Under the pieces are notes generated by a model, which was not told the origin of the DNA, ran no database searches, and saw nothing but the letters and a program-made list of their open reading frames with translations. Both the position numbers and the translations under genes were made by a program. From Postechiella sp039985655 (GTDB taxonomy: Bacteria > Bacteroidota > Bacteroidia > Flavobacteriales > Flavobacteriaceae), in contig JBDWSF010000016.1 of the NCBI GenBank assembly GCA_039985655.1, positions 186,001-250,000 of the forward strand: 64,000 nucleotides of DNA. Direction: 5' to 3'. Positions 51,923 through 59,992 of the stretch are shown here, piece after piece. Each line of letters opens with the position of its first letter. The stretch's first letter is position 1.

Positions 51923-52864
51923 ATGCAATTAGAAGCCTACATAAGCGATTTACTATATAGATACGAATGTGTTACTGTGCCAGAATTTGGCGCGTTTTTA
52001 ACACAAAAAACGCCTGCTACTATAGACGAAGCGAACAACGCGTTTTATCCACCAAAAAAAATGGTGTCGTTTAACGAGCAGATTCAACAAAATGATGGTT
52101 TGTTGGCGCATTATATTGCTGATATAGAAAAGATACCTTTTGAGGAGGCTTTAAACAAAATTGCAAAACGTGTTAAAAATTTAAAATCAGATTTAACGCA
52201 AGGTGAAACAATTTCTTTTAGCAATATTGGTGAGTTAAAATTTAATGAAGAAGGTAAAATGTTATTCGAACCGTCTTATCATTTAAATTATTTAACTGAT
52301 GCTTTTGGATTATCTCAATTTGTATCGCCTGCTGTAACTCGTGAGGTTTACAAAGAAACCGTTGAAAATATAGAAAAAGTTATTCCGCTTAACGTTACAC
52401 TAGAAAAACGTAACTCTAGACCGTATTTAAAATATGCAGCTGTTGCATTATTAGCTTTAACATTTGGTGGTTTTACGGCCTCTAATTATTATGTAGATCA
52501 AATTGAAACACATAACCAATTAGCCCAAGAAGCAGCCACACAACAGCTTGAAACTAAAATTCAAGAAGCGACGTTTATTATAGAAAACCCATTGCCTGCT
52601 ATTACTTTTAATGTGACAAAACAAACAGGTAATTACCATATTGTTGCTGGTGCATTTAGAGTTGAAGAAAACTGCGATACAAAAATAGCACAATTAAAAA
52701 CCGAGGGTTTTAGTGCTAGAAAAATTGGTGCTAATAAATATGGTTTACATCAAGTGGTTTATTCTAGTCACGAAGATAGGCTTGAAGCACTTAAAACGTT
52801 ACGCAACATTAAAAAATCGCATAATAAAGACGCTTGGCTGTTGGTGAAAGATTTAAATAATTAA
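51923..52864 (+). CDS. CCDC81-type HU domains plus SPOR-domain membrane protein
   Basis: 313 residues. The first 140 residues are two HU-like domains of the CCDC81 bacterial type (YISDLLYRYECVTVPEFGAF, QGETISFSNIGELKFNEEGK). A transmembrane helix follows (YAAVALLALTFGGFTAS, about 173-190), and the C-terminus is a SPOR domain (NYHIVAGAFRVEENCDTKIA, ...LHQVVYSSHEDRLEALKTLR) that binds glycan strands lacking stem peptides at the division septum. It thus links a nucleoid-protein-like cytoplasmic part with peptidoglycan. Start chosen as the ATG after the -7 box. Confidence 0.88.
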   Translation: MQLEAYISDLLYRYECVTVPEFGAFLTQKTPATIDEANNAFYPPKKMVSFNEQIQQNDGLLAHYIADIEKIPFEEALNKIAKRVKNLKSDLTQGETISFSNIGELKFNEEGKMLFEPSYHLNYLTDAFGLSQFVSPAVTREVYKETVENIEKVIPLNVTLEKRNSRPYLKYAAVALLALTFGGFTASNYYVDQIETHNQLAQEAATQQLETKIQEATFIIENPLPAITFNVTKQTGNYHIVAGAFRVEENCDTKIAQLKTEGFSARKIGANKYGLHQVVYSSHEDRLEALKTLRNIKKSHNKDAWLLVKDLNN

Positions 52865-52909
52865 GACTTAATTCCCGATTTTCCTGCATTTTATATCCTA
52901 AAAACGTTA

Positions 52910-52917
52910 TATCTTTG
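52910..52917 (+). promoter_or_regulatory. Promoter -7 box of the thioesterase gene
   Basis: TATCTTTG matches TAnnTTTG; the ATG is 19 bases further on. The -33 element is weak. Confidence 0.45.
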
Positions 52918-52936
52918 TTTTTTCAATAAAACAGTG

Positions 52937-53446
52937 ATGCAAACAAAAACACCCGAACAGTCTCGAACGGTTCTTACAGATATGGTTTTACCTGGTGAAA
53001 CCAACCCTTTAAATAATTTATTTGGTGGCGAATTATTAGCCAGAATGGATCGTGCTGCCAGTATTTCGGCTAGACGCCATTCACGTCGTATTGTGGTTAC
53101 GGCTTCGGTAAACCATGTTGCTTTTAGCCGTGCTGTCCCTTTAGGAAGTGTGGTAACTGTTGAAGCAAAAGTATCTCGCGCTTTTAAAACTTCTATGGAA
53201 GTTTTTATTGATGTTTGGATTGAAGATCGTGAATCTGGCGAAAAAACAAAAGCTAACGAAGGTATTTATACGTTTGTTGCTGTTGATGAGACTGGCAGAC
53301 CTATTGCTGTTCCTGAAGTGCTTCCTGAAACCGAATTGGAAAAAGAGCGTTTTGAAGCTGCTTTGCGCCGTAAACAACTGAGTTTATTATTAGCAGGAAA
53401 GATAAAACCAAGTCAAGCTACGGAGCTGAAGGCTTTGTTTGAGTAA
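52937..53446 (+). CDS. Acyl-CoA thioesterase, hotdog fold (YciA/BFIT-like)
   Basis: 169 residues. TDMVLPGETNPLNNLFGGEL with LLARMDRAASISARRH is the conserved hotdog helix and acyl-CoA site (N-x-x-x-x-x-G-G-x-x-x-x-x-D), and VTASVNHVAFSRAVPLGSVV follows. It hydrolyses acyl-CoA esters. An in-frame GTG at 52934 precedes the ATG at 52937, which I prefer. Confidence 0.92.
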   Translation: MQTKTPEQSRTVLTDMVLPGETNPLNNLFGGELLARMDRAASISARRHSRRIVVTASVNHVAFSRAVPLGSVVTVEAKVSRAFKTSMEVFIDVWIEDRESGEKTKANEGIYTFVAVDETGRPIAVPEVLPETELEKERFEAALRRKQLSLLLAGKIKPSQATELKALFE

Positions 53447-53494
53447 TACATCTAAATTTTATTCTGCGACTCGTGTTGTGAAATAAGATTTTAT

Positions 53495-53950
53495 TTATTT
53501 CAGTTTCTTTTCAAAACAGATGCTGTTTTCTGCTTTTATGTATTCACCAAAGTTCGGAATTACTTTATAATTGTTTTTCTCATAAAACTTAATGGTATAA
53601 GGTTTCTCTTTAAGTGTTTCTAAAATGCATGTTTTAAAATTTAACTCGCTACTCCAATGTTCTAATTCTTTTAAGACTAAGGTAGCTATTCCTTTTCCTC
53701 GAAAGCTTGAAGGCACATACATTCTTTTAATTTCCATTTCGGCTTTAGAGTATGCTTTAATTCCACCACAACCCACGGGATTATCTTTTTCATCAAAAGC
53801 AACAACCGCATATTTTATTTTGTCGATAGTATTTAACTTTCCGTAAAATGATTTTTCTTCTTTATAATAAACGCCTAAATCAATATCTAATTCTTTAACC
53901 AATTTTTGAAAATCTAAGTCGTCAGAATTGGTTCTTTTTATTGTTATCAT
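53495..53950 (-). CDS. GNAT-family acetyltransferase
   Basis: 151 residues with IKRMYVPSSFRGKGIATLVL as the acetyl-CoA motif (R-G-K-G-I-A) and CILETLKEKPYTIKFYEKNN with YKVIPNFGEY at the end. Substrate not predictable. It is convergent with the thioesterase gene. Confidence 0.9.
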   Translation of the reverse strand: MITIKRTNSDDLDFQKLVKELDIDLGVYYKEEKSFYGKLNTIDKIKYAVVAFDEKDNPVGCGGIKAYSKAEMEIKRMYVPSSFRGKGIATLVLKELEHWSSELNFKTCILETLKEKPYTIKFYEKNNYKVIPNFGEYIKAENSICFEKKLK

Positions 53951-54096
53951 GTTTTGTTTTTGGACTAAGTGGTTATTAGTAATAACCTAAATAGGTTTTG
54001 TAATATTTTATGATTTCTGTAACCATAAACTTCCTAGTCCCTTTAGTTATTCAGTTGTATCTTTCTTCAATTTCTTTTAATTCCTCATCGATCATT

Positions 54097-54378
54097 TTAC
54101 TTGATTAAATTTTGATTCTCGTTCCAAATTTGCTCAAACTCTTGTTCCGTTATTTCAAATTCCGCGAATTCTTCTAAATCCAATTCTTGATCTCCAAGTC
54201 CGCCAAATTCATCTTCCAACTTTGTTTGGTCATATTTTAGAACTTTTCCGTTGTCATAAATCCCCATCTGTTTTGTTGGTTGTCCAGAGTTTTCAGTTTT
54301 AAAATACCAAATGGATTTTCCCCAACTGTCGAAATCATCTCCACGAGTTTCTTCCCAATTTCGTTTGTAATACCTCAT
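54097..54378 (-). CDS. Small conserved acidic protein of unknown function
   Basis: 93 residues, no signal peptide or membrane segment. Starts MRYYKRNWEETRGDDFDSWG, followed by WYFKTENSGQPTKQMGIYDN and an acidic C-terminal half (LEDEFGGLGDQELDLEEFAE). The organisation resembles short hypothetical proteins found in other Flavobacteriia (general knowledge); no function known. Confidence 0.65.
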   Translation of the reverse strand: MRYYKRNWEETRGDDFDSWGKSIWYFKTENSGQPTKQMGIYDNGKVLKYDQTKLEDEFGGLGDQELDLEEFAEFEITEQEFEQIWNENQNLIK

Positions 54379-54477
54379 TTTGTTCTGCTTATTGCCAACA
54401 AATATATAAGATTCCCTCTACAAACAATACTAGGTTGCTTTTTAAAACTTAAGTCAACAAGATTTATCCCACAAGAA

Positions 54478-54552
54478 GGATTGAGGCATTTGTTGAAGCT
54501 CTTTTTGGGTTGTTGCACCTATGCAACACAAAAAAGCGACAGCCGAAAGCCT
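54478..54552 (-). repeat. Dispersed palindromic repeat, family A copy 5 (core only)
   Basis: Plus-strand text GGATTGAGGCATTTGTTGAAGC ... CAACACAAAAAAGCGACAGCCGAAAGCC shares the core of copies 1 and 3 almost base for base, but both GCGTTA ends are gone. It lies between the small acidic-protein gene and the lipoprotein gene. Confidence 0.8.
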
Positions 54553-54644
54553 GTTTGTCATTTTTTTTATGGCAACTTGCCCAAAAATTAAACCTTTTTA
54601 TTCTCAAGCAGTCTTATAGTAAAAGAATCCAAAATCTTAAAACT

Positions 54645-54854
54645 ATGAAACCTATTATTTTATTATTTGTATTAAGCATGTTTTTTATGTCGTCTTGTGC
54701 AACTCGTGTTGTTTCAAGACCTGCTACCGTGACTATTGTTAAAACACCTCCAAGACATTATAAAATTGTAAACGTTAAAGGAAAACGCTATTATTTCTGG
54801 AATGGAAAGCACTACAAAAAAACGAAAAGAGGTTATGTTGTTGTTCGCGTTTAA
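54645..54854 (+). CDS. Small basic lipoprotein
   Basis: 69 residues. Signal MKPIILLFVLSMFFMSSC (lipid Cys18); the mature part is very basic (TPPRHYKIVNVKGKRYYFWN, then HYKKTKRGYVVVRV). The frame is open further upstream, but the ATG at 54645 gives the signal peptide. The Y-K-I-V-N-V-K-G-K-R-Y-Y-x-x-x-G-x-x-Y-K pattern resembles small DUF6515-type proteins. Function unknown. Confidence 0.7.
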   Translation: MKPIILLFVLSMFFMSSCATRVVSRPATVTIVKTPPRHYKIVNVKGKRYYFWNGKHYKKTKRGYVVVRV

Positions 54855-54902
54855 GTATCATTTTAGTATCAGAACTCAGAATACATTATTTATGAGCTAT
54901 TG

Positions 54903-54921
54903 AACTTGTTTCAGGATGATG
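54903..54921 (-). repeat. Fragment of the CTGAAnCAAGTTCAG hairpin
   Basis: TTGAACTTGTTTCAGGATG, the reverse complement of which (CCTGAAACAAGTTCAA) matches one hairpin core of the two-hairpin element at 4833-4853 and 13942-13960. It lies just after the end of the EnvC-type gene. Confidence 0.5.
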
Positions 54922-54933
54922 TTAAAAACGACC

Positions 54934-56169
54934 TTACATTTTATAAATCCAAGAGGCTGGATTCTGAGTTTGTAAATCTTTAAAAACAATAAAATTAAGA
55001 ATGGTATCGCCGTTTGTAGGACTTGTAAAAACTTCGCCTATGGCTTGTTTCGTTTTTACTTTATCGCCTTCTTTAACAAAAACTTTCGATATGTTTTTAT
55101 ATGCTGTGATGTAATTACCGTGGCGAATCATCACAACGATATTAGCATTTTTAATACGTATAATTTTGCTTACTTCTCCATTAAAAACTGCTCTTGCTTT
55201 AGCGCCTTTTTCGGTAGCTATACGTACGCCATTACTGTTAATTGTTAAATATCTATCTATTGGCGATGGTTGTTTACCATAACGCAATTTCACTAAGCCT
55301 TTTTCTACTGGCCAAGGTAATTTGCCCTTATTAGCTGTAAAATTTGACGCTAATACTTTCTCTTCGGCTGTTAAAGAAAACCCGGATGTACTTGCTGTTT
55401 TTGTTGCTCCAGTTTTTTTTCTAGATTTTGCAATCGCAGCTTTTATAATATTCTCTATTTCTTTATCAATTTTTGCTGCTTCTCGTTGTTTCTTTTTAAT
55501 TTGCGAGGCATACTTACTTAAATTTTTCTGAATGGATTTCATTAAATCGCTATGCTGCATGCGTTCTTTTTCTAACGATTTCTGCACTACTTTATTCTCG
55601 GAAATTAACTGCTGCTTATTTTTTTTCTGCTTTAATAAGGCTGTATTTACAGCTTGTAATTTGAGCGTTTTAGCTTTTATGGTTTCGCCTTGTTCTTTTT
55701 GGTGATCGGAATATTGTTTTAGGTATTGCAAACGTTTATAACCCTGCTTAAAATCGTCCGAAGACAGTAAAAACATAATCCGACTTTGTTCGTTTTTACT
55801 TTTATACGATTTCACAATCATTGCTGCATAATCTTCTTTAAGTTGTTTTAATTCGTCACGTAAACTTGTAATTTGTTTTTGATTGGAATTGATTTCTCTT
55901 GTTAGCAGGTTTGCTTGTTGATTGGTTACTTTAATTAAATTATTAAGAACACTAATTTTATAATTAAAATCTTCAATTAACGATAGCTCTGAGCGTTCTT
56001 TGGTCTTATTTTCTGAACGCAACTCTGTTATTTTTTGAATCTCTCGACGCAACTCTAGCCGCCTTGTTTCTAAGGCTTTTTGCTTGTTGTTTTGAGACAC
56101 ACCAATGCTACTAAATAATAGAAATATAACTAGTGCGGATAACTTAAGTATGTTATTATTTTTTATCAC
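54934..56169 (-). CDS. EnvC-type murein hydrolase activator (degenerate LytM)
   Basis: 411 residues with a signal peptide (LSALVIFLLFSSIGVSQ). Residues about 25-260 form a long coiled coil (KKKNKQQLISENKVVQKSLE and similar). The C-terminal LytM/M23 domain (LPWPVEKGLVKLRYGKQPSP, ARAVFNGEVSKIIRI, VVMIRHGNYITAYKNIS, KTKQAIGEV) lacks the catalytic H-x3-D and H-x-H (GVRIAT and ILNFIVF instead). As with E. coli EnvC, it probably activates an amidase at the septum. Last gene of the envelope operon; its ATG overlaps the DUF4292 stop. Confidence 0.87.
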   Translation of the reverse strand: MIKNNNILKLSALVIFLLFSSIGVSQNNKQKALETRRLELRREIQKITELRSENKTKERSELSLIEDFNYKISVLNNLIKVTNQQANLLTREINSNQKQITSLRDELKQLKEDYAAMIVKSYKSKNEQSRIMFLLSSDDFKQGYKRLQYLKQYSDHQKEQGETIKAKTLKLQAVNTALLKQKKNKQQLISENKVVQKSLEKERMQHSDLMKSIQKNLSKYASQIKKKQREAAKIDKEIENIIKAAIAKSRKKTGATKTASTSGFSLTAEEKVLASNFTANKGKLPWPVEKGLVKLRYGKQPSPIDRYLTINSNGVRIATEKGAKARAVFNGEVSKIIRIKNANIVVMIRHGNYITAYKNISKVFVKEGDKVKTKQAIGEVFTSPTNGDTILNFIVFKDLQTQNPASWIYKM

Positions 56170-56948
56170 TAAAGTTCTATTTTATCGAAGCTAGAAGGAA
56201 TGTTAAACGGAAATCTTAATTCGGTATTTAAAGACACCGATTTAAATTCTAAGTTAATCGAAGTTTCGTTGTTTGCTTCTACAGCTAATACTTTTATTAA
56301 TTCCGGAATTTTTTGATTGTCTACTTCTTGATACGATTTATAATCTATTTGTAAATGTCTTAATTCTTTGGTTTGCGATAATTGCTGCGAACTTATTTTA
56401 TAATGAGACGGATTTAAAAGGTAGAAAATCTCAAACAATTCACGTTGTTTTTTGGGTTGCAACACATATTGGTTTTCGTGCATAGACAACTTATAGGTTT
56501 CATCTTTTAAATTGAATAGTGCTTCGCCTAATAATAAATTTTGAACTTTGTCGAAATCTAATTCAGTCCCTAATAAATCACTTAAATATTTATAGTCACC
56601 TTCTAAATAGGTATTGTCTAATTTATTATAAAATGCTACGTTTTCTGGCGTTACTTTTGCTCTAAGTAGCGAAAACGGTGCGCTAATCCATATGACTTCA
56701 TCCTTCTTCATTCTAAAAGAAACGGTATGGGTTTGCTCTTTTGTTCCTTCGGAATAGGTAATCTTTAATTTAGATTGTAGTGTTTTAAAAGTGGGCGCTA
56801 ATTTGGTGTTTTCTTTAATAAGTTGCTTTGCAGATAACCCAAGATTTGCTTCGCCTTCTCCAATTGTTTTAGTCGATTTGCAACTTGAGACAAACATTAA
56901 AGTGATTAGGAAAACAGGATATAAAAAGTTATTTTTTTTCAAAAACAT
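56169..56948 (-). CDS. DUF4292 lipoprotein
   Basis: 259 residues with signal ending FVSSC (lipid Cys23). The DUF4292 family pattern is seen: LQSKLKITYSEGTKEQ, FRMKKDEVIWISAPFSLLRA, PENVAFYNKLDNTYLEGDYK, DLLGTELDFDKVQNLLLGEA. The fold resembles LolB or LppX, so it may bind a lipid or chaperone lipoproteins. It lies between the TPR gene and EnvC, a conserved order in Flavobacteriia. Confidence 0.85.
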   Translation of the reverse strand: MFLKKNNFLYPVFLITLMFVSSCKSTKTIGEGEANLGLSAKQLIKENTKLAPTFKTLQSKLKITYSEGTKEQTHTVSFRMKKDEVIWISAPFSLLRAKVTPENVAFYNKLDNTYLEGDYKYLSDLLGTELDFDKVQNLLLGEALFNLKDETYKLSMHENQYVLQPKKQRELFEIFYLLNPSHYKISSQQLSQTKELRHLQIDYKSYQEVDNQKIPELIKVLAVEANNETSINLEFKSVSLNTELRFPFNIPSSFDKIEL

Positions 56949-56965
56949 ATAGGGTTCTATTTGTG

Positions 56966-58327
56966 TTAATTTAGGGATTCTAATTGTTTGGCCTTATCAC
57001 TAAACGTTTTTGCCTTTACTGTATTGTTTAATAGGGTATAGGCTTTACTTAATTGCTTATAAAAATCGATCTCCATTTTTGGATCATCTAGAATCCAATC
57101 TAAACCAGACTCTAAAACATCAATAGCTTCTTTAGGGTTGTTTAATTGATTTTGCGCCACACCATTTACCAAATAACATAAGGGTTGTGATGGGTATTTT
57201 TCGAGTGATTGACTACTTTTTTTCTCAGCAATGTCATAGTGTTCTAAATCTATATGAAGCAATAAAATATGTTTAAGAATAGTGAAATTTTCGTTTTCGA
57301 GTTTTGATGCGTCTTCAAAATATTTTAAAGCTTTTTCTTTTTCGCCTTTCTTAAAATAATACTGACCTAATTCGAGCAATGATTTTCCGTCGTTAACATC
57401 ACTAACTATGGTTGTTGCTTCAACTAAATCAGATTCGTATTGCGGATTAGCCTTAACAAATTGAACAAAATCAGATAATACTTTTTGCTTAGCTTCTGGC
57501 TTTATTTGACTGCTTTTTACAACTATTTTCATAGACTCGATTGCCTTTTCGGCATCGCCATCATCTAAATGAAATTTATACAATGCCAAATGTACTATTT
57601 GAGAATTGGGATTGATTTTTAATAGCTCTTTAGCTGTTTTAAAGGCTTCTTCTTTTTGGTTATTCTCACTGTATCTAAAAATTAGTGCTAAATAATTAGA
57701 TTCTTTTTCGGGGTTGCTATCCACTCGAGCTTGAAGGTTTTTTATTTGATCTTTTTTACGTCCTGTAGCATCGTAAATTCTATTACGTGTGGCATCTCTG
57801 GCGTACGAAACTCCAAACTCGGCATCCAATTCATCTAAAAGTTCTAAGGCGTCCTTGTATTTTTTAGTTTTAAAATAAAGCGTTGCTAAATCTTCTTTAT
57901 AGTCCGGATGAAATCTAACCAGTTGCTTAACAACTTTAATGGCTTTATCTTGTTCTTCTTGTTGAACGTAAAAGTCGTAAAGCGCATCTAAAAACCACTC
58001 GTTATCAGGTACTTTATTTACAGCTTCTTTTAAAGCATCTTCGGCAGCTCCAAAATTTTTGAGCTTATTATAATTTTTACCTAATTCAAAATATAAAACA
58101 GGCACCGATTTATCTAATTCGATACACTTTAAAAGTACTTCGGCAGATCGGTCGTAATTTTCTATGCCTTTTTGTTTTAAGGCTTCGTAAAATAACTCTT
58201 GAAATTCGTCTTCAAAATCACCTAAATCATCGGTTGGTAATTTATTAAAATCGACTTGAGCATAGTTTACCTGCGGAATACATAGCATGCCGATGATAAA
58301 AAAGAGTATGTTTAGTCGTTTCTTCAT
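56966..58327 (-). CDS. Exported TPR-repeat protein
   Basis: 453 residues with signal peptide ending NYAQV. Most of the chain is tetratricopeptide repeats: VLYFELGKNYNKLKNFGAAE, WFLDALYDFYVQQEEQDKAI, LALYKFHLDDGDAEKAIESM, YYFKKGEKEKALKYFEDASK and PLCYLVNGVAQNQLNNPKEA. Probably a scaffold in the periplasm for the envelope machinery encoded next to it (EnvC and lipoprotein genes). No enzymatic motif. Confidence 0.88.
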   Translation of the reverse strand: MKKRLNILFFIIGMLCIPQVNYAQVDFNKLPTDDLGDFEDEFQELFYEALKQKGIENYDRSAEVLLKCIELDKSVPVLYFELGKNYNKLKNFGAAEDALKEAVNKVPDNEWFLDALYDFYVQQEEQDKAIKVVKQLVRFHPDYKEDLATLYFKTKKYKDALELLDELDAEFGVSYARDATRNRIYDATGRKKDQIKNLQARVDSNPEKESNYLALIFRYSENNQKEEAFKTAKELLKINPNSQIVHLALYKFHLDDGDAEKAIESMKIVVKSSQIKPEAKQKVLSDFVQFVKANPQYESDLVEATTIVSDVNDGKSLLELGQYYFKKGEKEKALKYFEDASKLENENFTILKHILLLHIDLEHYDIAEKKSSQSLEKYPSQPLCYLVNGVAQNQLNNPKEAIDVLESGLDWILDDPKMEIDFYKQLSKAYTLLNNTVKAKTFSDKAKQLESLN

Positions 58328-58431
58328 AAATGACGTGATAGTTTATGGTTTGTCTAGGTTAACAAAACAAATAGTATTCCAAATTTAGTTTTGTAAGGCT
58401 ATTTGTTTTGTTAAAAATATTAAATCAAAAA

Positions 58432-59451
58432 TTATTCTAGCACTGAATAATCTCCAATACTAATACTTGTAAAATTACCGTCGTATTTAACGTGATTTCC
58501 AATCATCGCGTTATCTAAATTGGCATTTTTAATTGCGGCATTTGTTTGTATTAAACTGTTTTTAATGATTGAGTTTTCAATAACTGAATCATTTCCTATT
58601 GAAACAAAAGGACCAACTGTGGTGTTTTTAAGCACGACATTTTCGCCAATAAAACAGGGCTCTATAATGTTCGAATTTTCTAAAGTTACAGAAGAAGCTA
58701 CTAATTGCTCGTCTCCGTCTGCCTTTAAAAACCCTAACATACGTTGATTCGTTTCGATAGTTATCGCTTTGTTTCCGCAGTCCATCCACTCATCAACGGT
58801 TCCTGTTTTAAACACTTTACCTTCTGCCATCATACGTTTAATACCATCGTTAATTTGGTATTCGCCACCATTCATAATGTTTTCATCAAGAATTTCTTGT
58901 AATTTTCCTTTTAAAACAGCGACGTCTTTAAAGTAATATATACCAATTACAGCTTGATCACTTATAAAGATTTCTGGTTTTTCAACTAATTCAACAATCT
59001 CTTTATTGTCATTTAATTTAACTACGCCGTAAGCTTCAGGGTTATCGACTTGCTTGGTCCAAATGACACTATCAGCTGTTGGGTCTAAATCAAATTCGGC
59101 TCTAATTAGTGTATCCGCGTAAGCAATAACAGCAGGCCCAGAAAGTGATGGTTCTGCACACATAATGGCATGTCCTGTTCCTAATGGTTTATCTTGACGG
59201 TAAATAGAAGCCTTGGCGCCTAAGTTTTTTGCTAAATCTTCTAGGCTAGATACGACATCCTCTCCAAACCAAGCGGGATCGCCTAAAACAAAAGCGATTT
59301 CTTCTATAGGTTGCTTTAAAACTTTAGCAATATCTTTTACTAATCGGTGAACGATTGGTTGTCCTGCTACAGGTATTAATGGTTTTGGTACGGTTAAACT
59401 GTGCGGGCGTAAACGAGAACCTCGTCCTGCCATGGGTACTATTATTTTCAT
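58432..59451 (-). CDS. Sugar-phosphate nucleotidyltransferase with left-handed beta helix
   Basis: 339 residues. The N-terminal nucleotidyltransferase has IVPMAGRGSRLRPHSLTVPK and PLIPVAGQPI (GxG-x-R-x-x-P-x-T-x-x-x-P-K-P), IYRQDKPLGTGHAIMCA and VIAYADTLI. The C-terminal part is a hexapeptide-repeat helix (ENSNIIEPCFIGENVVLKNT, SVIENSIIKNSLIQ). It probably activates a glucose-1-phosphate-type sugar for surface polysaccharide, fitting the flippase gene nearby. Exact nucleotide and sugar not assigned. Confidence 0.88.
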   Translation of the reverse strand: MKIIVPMAGRGSRLRPHSLTVPKPLIPVAGQPIVHRLVKDIAKVLKQPIEEIAFVLGDPAWFGEDVVSSLEDLAKNLGAKASIYRQDKPLGTGHAIMCAEPSLSGPAVIAYADTLIRAEFDLDPTADSVIWTKQVDNPEAYGVVKLNDNKEIVELVEKPEIFISDQAVIGIYYFKDVAVLKGKLQEILDENIMNGGEYQINDGIKRMMAEGKVFKTGTVDEWMDCGNKAITIETNQRMLGFLKADGDEQLVASSVTLENSNIIEPCFIGENVVLKNTTVGPFVSIGNDSVIENSIIKNSLIQTNAAIKNANLDNAMIGNHVKYDGNFTSISIGDYSVLE

Positions 59452-59458
59452 ATACTTG

Positions 59459-59472
59459 CCTGCGTACGCAGG
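59459..59472 (-). repeat. CCTGC palindrome 7 bases before the nucleotidyltransferase gene
   Basis: CCTGCGTACGCAGG, a perfect 14-bp palindrome, 7 bases upstream of the ATG at 59451 on the minus strand. Family member with the hairpins at 21023 and 49553. Confidence 0.65.
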
Positions 59473-59539
59473 TATTTTTTAATTGTTAAACTTTGTTTTT
59501 TTATTCTGAAATCAAAAATCGTTAATCGCAATTCTTAAC

Positions 59540-59974
59540 TTATTTCACTCCTGTACTCCCAAAACCACCTTCCCCTCTATCGGTACTAGATAGTTCTTCA
59601 ACTTGAACCCATTCTGCACGTTCGTGTTTTGCTATGACTAATTGGGCAACACGTTCTCCGTTTTCTATAACAAAATCGTCATTTGAAAGGTTTACGAGAA
59701 TCACGCCTATCTCTCCTCTGTAATCGGCATCAACTGTTCCTGGTGCATTTAAAACGGTAATTCCTTTTTTTGCTGCCAATCCGCTACGTGGACGCACTTG
59801 TGCTTCAAAACCAATTGGTAATTCGATAAATAACCCTGTTTTTACAATGGTTCTATCTAATGGTTTTAATGTGATTACATCTGTGATATTTGCTCGTAAA
59901 TCCATTCCTGCCGATGCTATGGTTTCATAGTTTGGCAAATCGTGATTGGATTTATTTATGATTTTAATTTGCAT
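59540..59974 (-). CDS. dut: dUTP diphosphatase
   Basis: 144 residues, trimeric dUTPase keeping uracil out of DNA. Five motifs: SAGMDLRANI, RPRSGLAAKKGITVLN, GTVDADYRGEIGVIL, NGERVAQLVI and the C-terminal RGEGGFGSTG. Normal length. Lies 18 bases after the flippase stop. Confidence 0.96.
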   Translation of the reverse strand: MQIKIINKSNHDLPNYETIASAGMDLRANITDVITLKPLDRTIVKTGLFIELPIGFEAQVRPRSGLAAKKGITVLNAPGTVDADYRGEIGVILVNLSNDDFVIENGERVAQLVIAKHERAEWVQVEELSSTDRGEGGFGSTGVK

Positions 59975-59992
59975 ATTTTTTAATCTTTAAGT

